A stretch of DNA of 60,963 nt, taken from assembly GCA_022340805.1 (NCBI GenBank), contig JAJDNF010000052.1, forward strand, positions 1 to 60,963. Direction: 5' to 3'. Shown here piece after piece: positions 1 through 7,345 of this stretch. The position numbers were made by a program, and so were the translations under genes. The notes under the pieces were generated by a model. The model made no database searches. It worked only from the letters and a program-made list of their open reading frames with translations, and had not been told where the DNA came from. The number at the start of each line of letters is the position of its first letter. Positions within the stretch are counted from its first letter, which is position 1. The DNA is from Chromatiaceae bacterium (GTDB taxonomy: Bacteria; Pseudomonadota; Gammaproteobacteria; Chromatiales; Chromatiaceae).

Positions 1-204
1 GCTGCGCATCGTTCGTCCTGCGGCCGCCGTCACGGCTGGCCTTCTCTTGGGTTCCCTGAATGAGGCGTCGGTAGTTTAACCGGGCAAGCGCGAATGCGCC
101 CCCTCCGCTTGCAGGATTTGCGGCCGGCGCTGGATAAAGGCGAGCTGAGTGGACCCGGCTATCGGACGCCGGCGCCGTGAACCAGCCCCGGGTGGCAAAT
201 AAAC

Positions 205-233
205 CAGCGCTGAAGCAGCCTGGCGCGTATAAT
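205..233 (+). promoter_or_regulatory. Putative sigma-70 promoter of the DEAD-box helicase gene
   Basis: A perfect TATAAT lies at 228-233, followed by CCGCGCC, about 50 bases upstream of the chosen start at 285. The -35 region is poorly conserved. The same TATAATCGCGC-like arrangement occurs upstream of gshA. Inference from motif and position only. Confidence 0.35.
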
Positions 234-284
234 CCGCGCCCCGCTATCCTTAGATGGCCACCCTCAAACCGCACTGGTCCCGTC

Positions 285-2420
285 ATGTCAGAACAGATCA
301 CCGACTTTGCCGCATTGGGCCTGCCCGGCCCGCTGCTGAAGGTATTGTCCGAAGTCGGCTACGAAACGCCTTCACCCATCCAGGCCCAGGCCATCCCGCT
401 GTTGCTGGCCGGGAACGACCTGCTCGGCCAGGCGCAGACCGGCACCGGCAAGACGGCGGCCTTTGCGTTGCCCCTGCTGGCGCGCATCGACGCATCGGCC
501 AATTATCCACAGTTGCTGGTGCTCGCACCGACGCGTGAGCTGGCCCTGCAGGTGGCTGAGGCGCTGCAGACTTACGCGCGCTTCCTGCCCGGATTCCATG
601 TGCTGCCGATCTACGGTGGGCAGGGGATGGGGATGCAGCTCAACCAGTTGCGCCGTGGTGTGCAGGTCGTGGTCGGTACGCCCGGGCGGATCATGGACCA
701 CATGCGGCGCGGCACGCTGGACATCTCCAGATTGCAGGCCCTGGTGCTCGATGAGGCCGACGAGATGCTGCGCATGGGGTTCATCGACGATGTCGAGTGG
801 ATTCTCGAGCACACGCCGCCCAAGCGGCAGATTGCGCTGTTCTCGGCGACCATGCCGGACGAGATCCGCAAGGTGGCCGAGCGCCATCTCAACGAACCAC
901 AGCACGTCAAGATCGCCTCGCGGACCACGACCGCGGAGAACATCCGCCAGCGTTATTGGGCTATTGGCGGTCTGCATAAGCTGGACGCGCTGACCCGGAT
1001 ACTGGAGAACGAGACGTTCGACGGGGTCATCATCTTCGTGCGCACCAAGACCCAGACGGTCGAGCTGGCCGAGAAATTGAGTGCGCGCGGGTTTGCCGCC
1101 GAGGCATTGAACGGTGACGTCGCCCAGGCCCAGCGCGAGCGCACGGTCGACCGTCTGCGTGACGGCAAGACCGATATCCTGGTCGCGACCGACGTGGTGG
1201 CGCGTGGCCTGGACGTGAAGCGCGTGACCCACGTGATCAACTACGACATTCCGTACGATACCGAGTCATACGTGCATCGGATCGGGCGGACCGGGCGCGC
1301 CGGCGCGGCCGGCGACGCGATCCTGTTCGTCGCCCCGCGCGAGCGGCGTATGCTGCGCTCGATCGAAAAGGCGACCGGACAGCGCATCGATCCGATGGAT
1401 CTGCCGTCGGTGCACGACATCAATTCGAAGCGCACCGAGCGCTTCAAGGCCAGCGTGCGCGAGGCCGTCGAGAACGAGGACCTGTCGCTGTATTACCGCC
1501 TGGTCAGCGAACTCGAACAGGAGGCCGATTTCGATGCGCTGCAGATCGCCGCGGCACTGGCCCGTCTGGCACAGGGCGACGTGCCGCTGTTGCTCGATCC
1601 CAAGGCCGAATCCCAGCGCCCGGAGCGACGTGGTTTCGCGGCCGATGAACGCGACCAGCGGACGGAGCGGCCGGCGCGGGCCGAACGACCGGAGCGGCCG
1701 CGTGTGCGCAAGGTGGTCGAGACAGGGGCGCTGCCGCTGAAGGACTATCCCGAGGTTGAGATGGAGAGATACCGCGTCGCGGTCGGCTATCAGCACGGGG
1801 TGAAGCCAGGCAATATCGTCGGCGCGATCGCCAACGAGGCCGACCTGGAGAGCAAGTACATCGGACATATCGAGATATTCGACGATTTCACGACGGTCGA
1901 TCTGCCGGCCGGGATGCCGGCGGAGACCCTGCGCGATCTGCAGAATACCTGGGTGTGTCAGCAGAAGCTGGCGATCCAGCCGCTCAAGGACTATGACCCG
2001 GACAAGTCCGCAGCGGCCGCGCGTCCGCCGGGTGCGCACCCGGCGACGCGATCGGGTGATGGACCGGCTGGCCGGCCGCGATTCAAGGACCGGGCCCATG
2101 GCGCGGCGGCCCGCCCGGCGCAACACAAGGACCGTGCGACGTTCGACAAGGCCGATGCGCAGTCCGATGAGCGGCCGCGCAAGCGCTTTGCCAAGGACCG
2201 CCAGGAAGGGCCGGTGGGGCATGCCGACGGCAAGCGCGCGCGGCCACGTGCCGAGGGTGCAAAGGGACCGCGCGCAGATCGCCCCGGTTTCAAGGCCGGT
2301 GGCAAGGGTGGGCCGGCAAGACCTTCGGCGGGTGCTGGAAAGCGCAAGGCGGTTCCGGCCGGAAACAAGCCGCCCAAACCGCGCCTGTCGCTGAAGAAAG
2401 GGCCCAAAGGCGAGCGCTGA
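285..2420 (+). CDS. deaD: DEAD-box ATP-dependent RNA helicase, DeaD/CsdA type (711 aa)
   Basis: ATP-dependent RNA helicase expected to remodel structured RNA in ribosome assembly or mRNA turnover. All core motifs are visible: Q motif PSPIQAQAIP, Walker A AQTGTGKT, VLDEADEM, SATMP, and HRIGRTGRAG in the second RecA lobe. A DbpA/CsdA-type RNA-binding domain follows, around residues 485-590 (VGYQHGVKPGNIVGAIANEA). The tail is long, Lys/Arg-rich and low-complexity, as in CsdA orthologues. The start is placed at the ATG leading MSEQITDF, because the in-frame GTG at 177 adds 36 residues unlike the family and would lie upstream of the TATAAT at 228. The gene is monocistronic and convergent with yaiI. 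The alternative label RhlE is less likely because of the DbpA-type domain. Confidence 0.9.
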   Translation: MSEQITDFAALGLPGPLLKVLSEVGYETPSPIQAQAIPLLLAGNDLLGQAQTGTGKTAAFALPLLARIDASANYPQLLVLAPTRELALQVAEALQTYARFLPGFHVLPIYGGQGMGMQLNQLRRGVQVVVGTPGRIMDHMRRGTLDISRLQALVLDEADEMLRMGFIDDVEWILEHTPPKRQIALFSATMPDEIRKVAERHLNEPQHVKIASRTTTAENIRQRYWAIGGLHKLDALTRILENETFDGVIIFVRTKTQTVELAEKLSARGFAAEALNGDVAQAQRERTVDRLRDGKTDILVATDVVARGLDVKRVTHVINYDIPYDTESYVHRIGRTGRAGAAGDAILFVAPRERRMLRSIEKATGQRIDPMDLPSVHDINSKRTERFKASVREAVENEDLSLYYRLVSELEQEADFDALQIAAALARLAQGDVPLLLDPKAESQRPERRGFAADERDQRTERPARAERPERPRVRKVVETGALPLKDYPEVEMERYRVAVGYQHGVKPGNIVGAIANEADLESKYIGHIEIFDDFTTVDLPAGMPAETLRDLQNTWVCQQKLAIQPLKDYDPDKSAAAARPPGAHPATRSGDGPAGRPRFKDRAHGAAARPAQHKDRATFDKADAQSDERPRKRFAKDRQEGPVGHADGKRARPRAEGAKGPRADRPGFKAGGKGGPARPSAGAGKRKAVPAGNKPPKPRLSLKKGPKGER

Positions 2421-2474
2421 GCCCTTGGGCTCTGCGCGGCAGAGCTGGCGGTAGCCGGTCCTGCAACTCGCGCA

Positions 2475-2504
2475 GTGCGCATCAGGCGCAAGCCATGATG
2501 CAGC
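2475..2504 (+). repeat. Degenerate copy of a dispersed GGTGCATYAGGCG-type palindrome
   Basis: This imperfect palindrome sits in the convergent gap between deaD and yaiI. It matches the palindromes at 8906-8934 and 57869-57897 (consensus half GGTGCATYAGGCG, other half GGCCGTRATGCACC) with one inserted base. It is probably a REP-like intergenic repeat. Confidence 0.5.
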
Positions 2505-2535
2505 GGATAACGGCGCCTAGCCGGCAACGCGCAGG

Positions 2536-2988
2536 CTAGCCCCTCGCGGCCCTGGCAAGATAGCTGTCCAGGCCGTTGGCGAAGGCCTGGCGGTCGGTCG
2601 CCGACAGTGGCGGAGGGCCGCCGCTGGTCAATCCGCTGGCGCGCATCGTGTCCATGAAATCACGCATCACCAGACGTTCGCGGATGTTGCCCGGGTTGAA
2701 GCGCTCGCCGCGCGGGCTCAATACCTCGGCCTGCTTCTCTATCGCCTCGGCGGCGAGCGGAATGTCTGCGGTTATGACCAGGTCGCCGGGCTCAACGCGC
2801 CGCGCGATCTCGTTGTCGGCGACGTCGAATCCGGATGCGACCTTGAGCATGCAGACGTGCCGCGAGCGCGGTATGTCGATCGCCTGGTTCGCGACCAGGG
2901 TCACCTGCACCGCGCAGCGCTCCGCCGCCCGATACAGTATGTCGCGGATTACCCGTGGGCAGGCGTCGGCATCAACCCAGATGGCCAT
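2536..2988 (-). CDS. YaiI/YqxD family protein (UPF0178, DUF188), 150 aa
   Basis: Small conserved cytoplasmic protein of unknown function with a PIN-like fold predicted for the family. The N-terminus [11 protein letters not shown] holds the invariant DADACP motif, and TADIPLA and LSPRGERF are also typical. It is full length for the family (about 150 aa). It lies downstream of the peroxiredoxin on the same strand, with about 100 bases and a GC-rich hairpin between them, so it may have its own promoter. Family assignment is firm; the biochemical role is unknown. Confidence 0.88.
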   Translation of the reverse strand: MAIWVDADACPRVIRDILYRAAERCAVQVTLVANQAIDIPRSRHVCMLKVASGFDVADNEIARRVEPGDLVITADIPLAAEAIEKQAEVLSPRGERFNPGNIRERLVMRDFMDTMRASGLTSGGPPPLSATDRQAFANGLDSYLARAARG

Positions 2989-3020
2989 CGGCTGGCTCCC
3001 TGACAGTTCGGCTCGCGATG

Positions 3021-3046
3021 GAAGAAGCGGGGCCCGTGCGGGCCCC
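3021..3046 (-). terminator. GC-rich hairpin, possible terminator after the peroxiredoxin gene
   Basis: GGGGCCC-GTGC-GGGCCCC (3029-3046) forms a 7-bp stem. On the minus strand it is followed by GCTTCTTCC rather than a clean T run, so it is a weak candidate. Confidence 0.35.
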
Positions 3047-3087
3047 GGTAGGGTCGGGATGATATACCGATTTGCGGCCCGACCCGG

Positions 3088-3735
3088 TCAATGTCCGCGT
3101 AGATGGCGCAACAGTTCGTCCGGTTCGAGGCGCTGGGTGTAGTCGACGTTGACGAAGTGGTAACGGATGATGCCGTCGCCATCCACCACGTAGGTCGCCG
3201 GCACTGGCAGGGTAAAGCGATCGTCGCCGTTGAACGCCGGGATGTCGATGCCGAGCCGCGTGTAGATCGGGCGTAGCTGTTCGGGCAATTCGAATGCCAG
3301 GCCGAAGGCCCCGCTGACGCGGTTGCCGACATCACTCAGGACATCGAATTCGAGCGCGTGGCGCGCCTGGGTGTCCATGGCCCTGTCGGGCAGTTCCGGT
3401 GAAATCGCCACCAGGGTCGCCCCGGCGGCACGGATCTGCGGCAGGGCCTGCTGCAGTGCACCGAGTTCCATGTTGCAGTAGGGGCACCATCCGCCGCGGT
3501 AGAAATTCAGCACGACTACCGAGTCCGCGAGCAGGTGGCGCACCTGGCGCGGTTCGCCGAGGTGATTGTTGAGGACGAAATCCGGCACCCGGTCACCGGT
3601 CTTCAGGCTGCGGTCGGCGACGCCCATGGACCTGAGCTGCTCGGTCGCATCGGACATGGTGCGCAGCGTCTCGGCCGGGACCCGCTCGGCCTTGGCTGCA
3701 TCGTATTCGGCAATGGTGGCGCGCAGCTTGGACAT
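3088..3735 (-). CDS. Peroxiredoxin-like thiol peroxidase (AhpC/TSA family), 215 aa
   Basis: Thioredoxin-fold peroxide reductase expected to reduce hydroperoxides with a thiol donor in the cytoplasm. FYRGGWCPYCNMEL carries C84 and C87, the peroxiredoxin-like CxxC arrangement. The N-terminal 40 residues are helical, as in the peroxiredoxin-like subfamily, and PDFVLNNHLGEPR marks the fold start. The start at 3735 (MSKLRATI) was chosen over 3768 because GGAG lies at the right spacing upstream. The gene is divergent from a TetR regulator, with an inverted repeat between them, so control by that regulator is plausible. The specific reductant cannot be read from the sequence. Confidence 0.82.
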   Translation of the reverse strand: MSKLRATIAEYDAAKAERVPAETLRTMSDATEQLRSMGVADRSLKTGDRVPDFVLNNHLGEPRQVRHLLADSVVVLNFYRGGWCPYCNMELGALQQALPQIRAAGATLVAISPELPDRAMDTQARHALEFDVLSDVGNRVSGAFGLAFELPEQLRPIYTRLGIDIPAFNGDDRFTLPVPATYVVDGDGIIRYHFVNVDYTQRLEPDELLRHLRGH

Positions 3736-3751
3736 GGTTAACTCCGAATTG

Positions 3752-3799
3752 TTGAATGATAATTCCACAATTATTAGCCGTTATTGAGTAATCATTCAA
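3752..3799. promoter_or_regulatory. Inverted repeat, putative TetR-family operator
   Basis: TTGAATGAT (3752-3760) is mirrored exactly by ATCATTCAA (3791-3799) across an AT-rich 30-base spacer, in the divergent region between the peroxiredoxin and tetR genes. It is likely the autoregulatory site of the adjacent TetR protein. Binding is inferred. Confidence 0.5.
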
Positions 3800-3852
3800 G
3801 TATTTCCGCGAGGCGGCTATACTGGCCCCTGGCAATACCCACGAGGACGGCA

Positions 3853-4437
3853 ATGGCAAGGCCGGCAAGTTTTGATCGCGAGCAGGTCCTGGAGCGCGCC
3901 ACGGCGACGTTCTGGGAGCACGGCTATTGCGCGACGAGTGTCAGCCAGCTCGTGCAGGCGACGCACCTTCAGCCCGGCAGTCTGTATGCGGCCTTCGAAT
4001 CGAAGGAGGGTCTGTTCCTCGCCGCGCTGGATCATTACGCGCGGCACAGCGTCGAGCGTCTGCGTGACCTGTTGGAAGATGCGCCTGACCCTGTGCAGGG
4101 AATCGAGACCTTCTTCGAGGTGCTGGTCAGCGGCGGCACCGGCGACGGGCAGCGGCGCGGTTGCCTGCTGGTCAACACGGTATTGGAGATCGGGCGGCAC
4201 AATCCGGGTATCCAGGCCCGGGTCAAGTCGCATCTGGATGAGATCGAGGGGCTCTTCGTCGCGGCGCTCGAACAGGCGCAGGCGTTGGGTCTGCTGGGTG
4301 CCGACAGGTCGCCCGGTTCGCTGGCCAAGTTCCTGATGACCACGCTTTGGGGACTGCGTGTGCTCGGCGGGACCGGTGCGGACGCCGCGGATCAGCGTCT
4401 GGTGGTGCGCCAGGCGCTGTCTGTGCTGCGCACCTGA
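3853..4437 (+). CDS. TetR/AcrR family transcriptional regulator, 194 aa
   Basis: DNA-binding repressor with an N-terminal TetR helix-turn-helix at about residues 8-55 (ATFWEHGYCATSVSQLVQ then GSLYAAFESKEGLF) and a C-terminal ligand or dimer domain. It belongs by appearance to the group that regulates oxidative or electrophile-stress oxidoreductases. The start at 3853 follows GAGGACGG and begins MARPASFDRE; the upstream in-frame codons lack family similarity. It is divergent from the peroxiredoxin gene and directly upstream of an EamA transporter (26-base gap), so both neighbours are candidate targets. The inducer is unknown. Confidence 0.85.
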   Translation: MARPASFDREQVLERATATFWEHGYCATSVSQLVQATHLQPGSLYAAFESKEGLFLAALDHYARHSVERLRDLLEDAPDPVQGIETFFEVLVSGGTGDGQRRGCLLVNTVLEIGRHNPGIQARVKSHLDEIEGLFVAALEQAQALGLLGADRSPGSLAKFLMTTLWGLRVLGGTGADAADQRLVVRQALSVLRT

Positions 4438-4463
4438 AACCCGGCCGGCAGCATTACGTCGGA

Positions 4464-5354
4464 ATGGCTATCCCCTTTTACCCTGCGCTGATCCTGCTTG
4501 CGGCCATGTGGGGTGGCTCATTCCTGTTCATGCGCATCGCCGCGCCGGTGCTCGGCCCGGTCTGGCTGATTGCGTTCAGGGTCCTGATCGCCGGCCTGGT
4601 GCTGTTGCCTTTGGTCGCGAGGCGGGCACAGTTCGGATCCCTGCGCGAACATTGGCGCCTGCTGCTGTTGGTCGGCTGCCTGAATGCGGCCGCGCCGTTC
4701 ACGCTGCTCGCCTATGCATCTCTGCAACTGACTGCCGGCATGACCTCGATCCTGAACGCCACGGTGCCGATCTTTGCTGCGTTGATCGGATTCGCGGTCT
4801 ATGCCGAACCGTTTGACTTGCGGCGTGCGCTCGGTGTCGCGCTAGGCTTCGTCGGCGTGGTGGTATTGGTCGGGGTGCGGCACGATGCCGGCCCGGTGCC
4901 GGCATTGTCGGTGACCGCGGGCCTGGTGGCGGCGGTTTCGTACGTGTTTGCGGCCAACCTCGCCAAGCGCCGCCTGAGTCACATCCCCGCAGTCGTGTTC
5001 GTAACCGGCAGTCAACTGGGTGCAGGGATGGTCCTGCTGCCGCTGCTGCCGCTGTTCCCGCCGGCGCAGGCGCCGGGCTGGGGGGTGATCGCGGCGGTAG
5101 TGGCTCTCGCCGTCGTGTCGACGTCACTGGCGTTTCTGATCTATTTCCAGCTGATCAGGGAGGTCGGGCCGCAGCGCACCCTCAGCGTGACCTACCTGAT
5201 CCCGGTGTTTGCGATTGCCTGGGGCGCGATCTGGCTGGATGAGGCGCTCACGCTCAGCATGCTGGCGGGCGGGGCGCTGATCCTGCTCGGCGTGGCGCTC
5301 GCCAACCGCAAGTCGGTCGGCCCATTGGGTGTCGTGCAGACGGCGAGGCGCTGA
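4464..5354 (+). CDS. EamA/DMT-superfamily transporter, 296 aa
   Basis: Inner-membrane metabolite exporter of the drug/metabolite transporter superfamily, with two EamA repeats and about ten hydrophobic segments. The first repeat begins LLAAMWGGSFLFMRIAAPVL, typical of RhaT/EamA proteins; the second repeat starts near residue 150 with VTAGLVAAVSYVFAANLAKR. The ATG at 4464 was chosen because the 39 upstream in-frame codons overlap tetR and are hydrophilic. Likely cotranscribed with tetR. Substrate unknown. Confidence 0.85.
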   Translation: MAIPFYPALILLAAMWGGSFLFMRIAAPVLGPVWLIAFRVLIAGLVLLPLVARRAQFGSLREHWRLLLLVGCLNAAAPFTLLAYASLQLTAGMTSILNATVPIFAALIGFAVYAEPFDLRRALGVALGFVGVVVLVGVRHDAGPVPALSVTAGLVAAVSYVFAANLAKRRLSHIPAVVFVTGSQLGAGMVLLPLLPLFPPAQAPGWGVIAAVVALAVVSTSLAFLIYFQLIREVGPQRTLSVTYLIPVFAIAWGAIWLDEALTLSMLAGGALILLGVALANRKSVGPLGVVQTARR

Positions 5355-5443
5355 GCAGACAGGCATGCGGTCGTCGGCGGCGCGCCCGTCGCTTCAATAG
5401 TCGCAGACTATTAGTATGTTGGTCATAATTCACTGGCCAGGTT

Positions 5444-5462
5444 AATGCGAATGGTTATCATT
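5444..5462. promoter_or_regulatory. Fur-box-like site upstream of the DUF2061 gene
   Basis: Read on the minus strand, the 19 bases AATGATAACCATTCGCATT match the classical TGATAATnATTATCA 7-1-7 consensus at 11 of 14 informative positions. It ends about 32 bases before the start at 5495. Iron or Fur control is inferred from the match. Confidence 0.45.
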
Positions 5463-5494
5463 GGTGGCATACACATCCCTTCGGGAGAACGACC

Positions 5495-5695
5495 ATGATC
5501 AAGACCGTAACCTTTGCCATCATGCACTTCGGTATTGCGTTCAGTGTCGCCTACCTGCTGACCGGCGACCTGGTGGTCGGCGGCGCGGTCGCGCTGATCG
5601 AACCGGCGGTGAATACCGTGGCGTATTACTTCCACGACCGGCTGTGGGAACGTCTGTCTCGCCGGGGTCGGATGTCTGGCGCGCTGCCGGCATGA
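5495..5695 (+). CDS. DUF2061 small membrane protein, 66 aa
   Basis: Short inner-membrane protein with two hydrophobic segments (residues 4-22 and 26-44) and the DUF2061 signature IEPAVNTVAYYFHDRLWE. The family is about 60-80 aa and has no established function. RBS GGGAG lies upstream of the ATG. It stands alone between the EamA gene and the HypD-like gene, with a Fur-box-like sequence in its promoter region. Confidence 0.85.
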   Translation: MIKTVTFAIMHFGIAFSVAYLLTGDLVVGGAVALIEPAVNTVAYYFHDRLWERLSRRGRMSGALPA

Positions 5696-5732
5696 ACGGG
5701 TCGCCCAGGCTGGCGCGTCGGGATGGCGCAAC

Positions 5733-5746
5733 TTGATCCAGATCAG
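5733..5746. promoter_or_regulatory. FNR/ANR-like box
   Basis: TTGAT-CCAG-ATCAG matches the FNR/ANR consensus TTGATnnnnATCAA at 9 of 10 defined positions. It lies between the DUF2061 gene and the HypD-like gene and could activate the latter under low oxygen. Based on motif match alone. Confidence 0.5.
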
Positions 5747-5919
5747 GATCGCCTGCGTTTTCCGACGTTCGCGGGGCGATTGAAGTTGTGACCCGGCGGT
5801 CCGCTGGGCCAGCATCCGATGCAGGTCCGGCACCGGCCGTTTTGGTCAGGCCACGCAGCGCCACATCCTTGCGAGGACGCCATGTCCCAAAGCAGATACG
5901 TCGATCGGCCGCACCCGCA

Positions 5920-7005
5920 GTGAGCACCGTTGCGCAGTTGCTTGGCGAGATCGCGCGTGTGCCGCTGAGCGGGCCGGTACGGGTTCTGAGCCTGTCCGTT
6001 GACCACGAGAGGGTCATCAATGTTTCCGGCCTGCGTCGTGCGCTGCCGGAACAGGTCCGGCTGGTTTCCGGTCCCGGCTGCGCGGCGAGCATCTGCCCGC
6101 AGGCCGACCTTTACCAGGCAATCCAGCTCGCGCGGCGGCACCCGCTTACGCTGCTGGCGGCAGACAACATGCTGCACCTGCCCCTGAACCGGCAGCTGCC
6201 GGGTCCGCATTCATTGATGGCGGCCGGTCTCGAGGGCGCCGATGTGCGATCGGTATCGGCACCGGTCGAGGCGTTGATCGCGGCACGTGATGCGCCATCG
6301 CGCCAGATGGTGCTGTTTACCGCCGGTTTCGAGACCCTGCTCGCGCCACTGGCGGGCATGGTGCTCGAAGGCCTGCCGAAAAACCTGTCGGTGCTGGTCT
6401 GCGGCAGACGGGTCGAACCGCTGCTCGAGGTGATGTTGGCGCGGGGCGCGGCCGGATTCGATGCACTGCTGCTGCCGGGTAACCGGTGTGCAGTCACCGG
6501 CATGCGGGACTGGGAGCGCATCACCGGCGACTACCGGATACCGGCGGCAATCGCCGGCTACAGCCTTGCAGACGTCTTGGGCGCGCTACATGCGGTGCTA
6601 CAGCAATGCTCGCAGGGTGAGGCCCGGGTCGACAATCGTTACCGGGCGCTGGTCCGGGCAGATGGTCTTTGCATGGCGCGAGACTGGCTGGACCGGGTAT
6701 TCGAGTTGGGGGACGGCCGCTGGCGTGGCCTGGGCAGCGTACCCGCGAGCGGCTACCGGCTGCGTCACGCCTACGCGGTGTTCGACGCCGATCGGCGTTT
6801 CCCGGATTACCGCGAGCAGGCTGCCGCGCAGGGCTCCGAGATGCCGCTCGGCTGCGAATGCGCGGCCGTGGTGCTTGGACAGAAAGAGCCGATCGACTGC
6901 AAGCAGTTTGCGCTGGGTTGCAGCAGCGGTTCGCCCTATGGGCCGTGCATGGCCTCCGACGACGGTACCTGTCACCTGCGCAGCGGCGTCGCCTGGGCCG
7001 CCTGA
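5920..7005 (+). CDS. HypD-like protein lacking the catalytic cysteines (361 aa)
   Basis: Homologue of HypD, the Fe-S protein that helps assemble the Fe(CN)2CO group of [NiFe]-hydrogenases. The fold is recognisable throughout: GPGC (51-54), GADVRSVSAPVEAL, GFET (136-139), WRGLGSVPASGYRLR, and a C-terminal cluster region with C312, C314, C327, C334, C343 and C351. The HypD motif CGGHT is replaced by SVDHE (S26 in place of Cys) and the second Cys of GPGCPVC is Ser57; both cysteines are needed for maturation in E. coli HypD. No hydrogenase or other hyp gene is present here. The GTG at 5920 is chosen by alignment to HypD; a GTG at 5788 would add 44 residues of no recognisable similarity, and neither has a convincing RBS. 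It probably retains Fe-S binding with a different role. Confidence 0.75.
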   Translation: MSTVAQLLGEIARVPLSGPVRVLSLSVDHERVINVSGLRRALPEQVRLVSGPGCAASICPQADLYQAIQLARRHPLTLLAADNMLHLPLNRQLPGPHSLMAAGLEGADVRSVSAPVEALIAARDAPSRQMVLFTAGFETLLAPLAGMVLEGLPKNLSVLVCGRRVEPLLEVMLARGAAGFDALLLPGNRCAVTGMRDWERITGDYRIPAAIAGYSLADVLGALHAVLQQCSQGEARVDNRYRALVRADGLCMARDWLDRVFELGDGRWRGLGSVPASGYRLRHAYAVFDADRRFPDYREQAAAQGSEMPLGCECAAVVLGQKEPIDCKQFALGCSSGSPYGPCMASDDGTCHLRSGVAWAA

Positions 7006-7008
7006 CGC

Positions 7009-7218
7009 TCAGGCGCGCCAGAAAGGCTTCGCGGCCTCTCGCAGTGCCTCGCCGCGTGAGATCCCGATATCCCGCAACTGCGGTTCGCTCAGGCAGGCGA
7101 GCTGTCGACGCTGGGTTGCACGCTGTTGCCAGGCGCGGATCAGCTGGACGGCCTGCTGCGTCGGTTCGATCCATGATGCCCCATCGCCCAGACGGTGGCT
7201 CAGTGTCAATGTAGTCAT
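7009..7218 (-). CDS. DUF1127 small basic protein, 69 aa
   Basis: Arg-rich small protein with the C-terminal DUF1127 (YjiS-like) signature: RRQLACLSEPQLRDIGISR. In other Proteobacteria, DUF1127 proteins have been linked to RNA turnover, phosphate and stress responses. RBS AGAAAG precedes the ATG on the minus strand. It is divergent from the MocR regulator across a region with two similar motifs and ends four bases after the HypD-like gene stop on the opposite strand. Regulation by the neighbour is likely. Confidence 0.85.
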   Translation of the reverse strand: MTTLTLSHRLGDGASWIEPTQQAVQLIRAWQQRATQRRQLACLSEPQLRDIGISRGEALREAAKPFWRA

Positions 7219-7287
7219 CTTTCTCTCCCATGTCGCCGCTGAACCTGTTCTGTCAGCGTTGCTCGCAGGCTCATACTAGTTCGACTA

Positions 7288-7335
7288 CTGTTACAGTTGC
7301 AGTGTCAGAAAAGATCAAATGTAACCAGTACAGTT
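7288..7335. promoter_or_regulatory. Paired TACAGTT motifs, putative MocR operator
   Basis: CTGTTACAGTT (7288-7298) and CCAGTACAGTT (7325-7335) are similar direct repeats 37 bases apart, in the divergent region between DUF1127 and mocR. MocR regulators typically bind spaced direct repeats. Candidate site only. Confidence 0.4.
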
Positions 7336-7345
7336 TGGAGCGGCG

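Noticed and set aside
5788..7005. Canonical hydrogenase maturation HypD
   Set aside because: Loss of the CGGHT cysteine and the second GPGCxxC cysteine, and absence of other hyp or hydrogenase genes, argue against the standard role.
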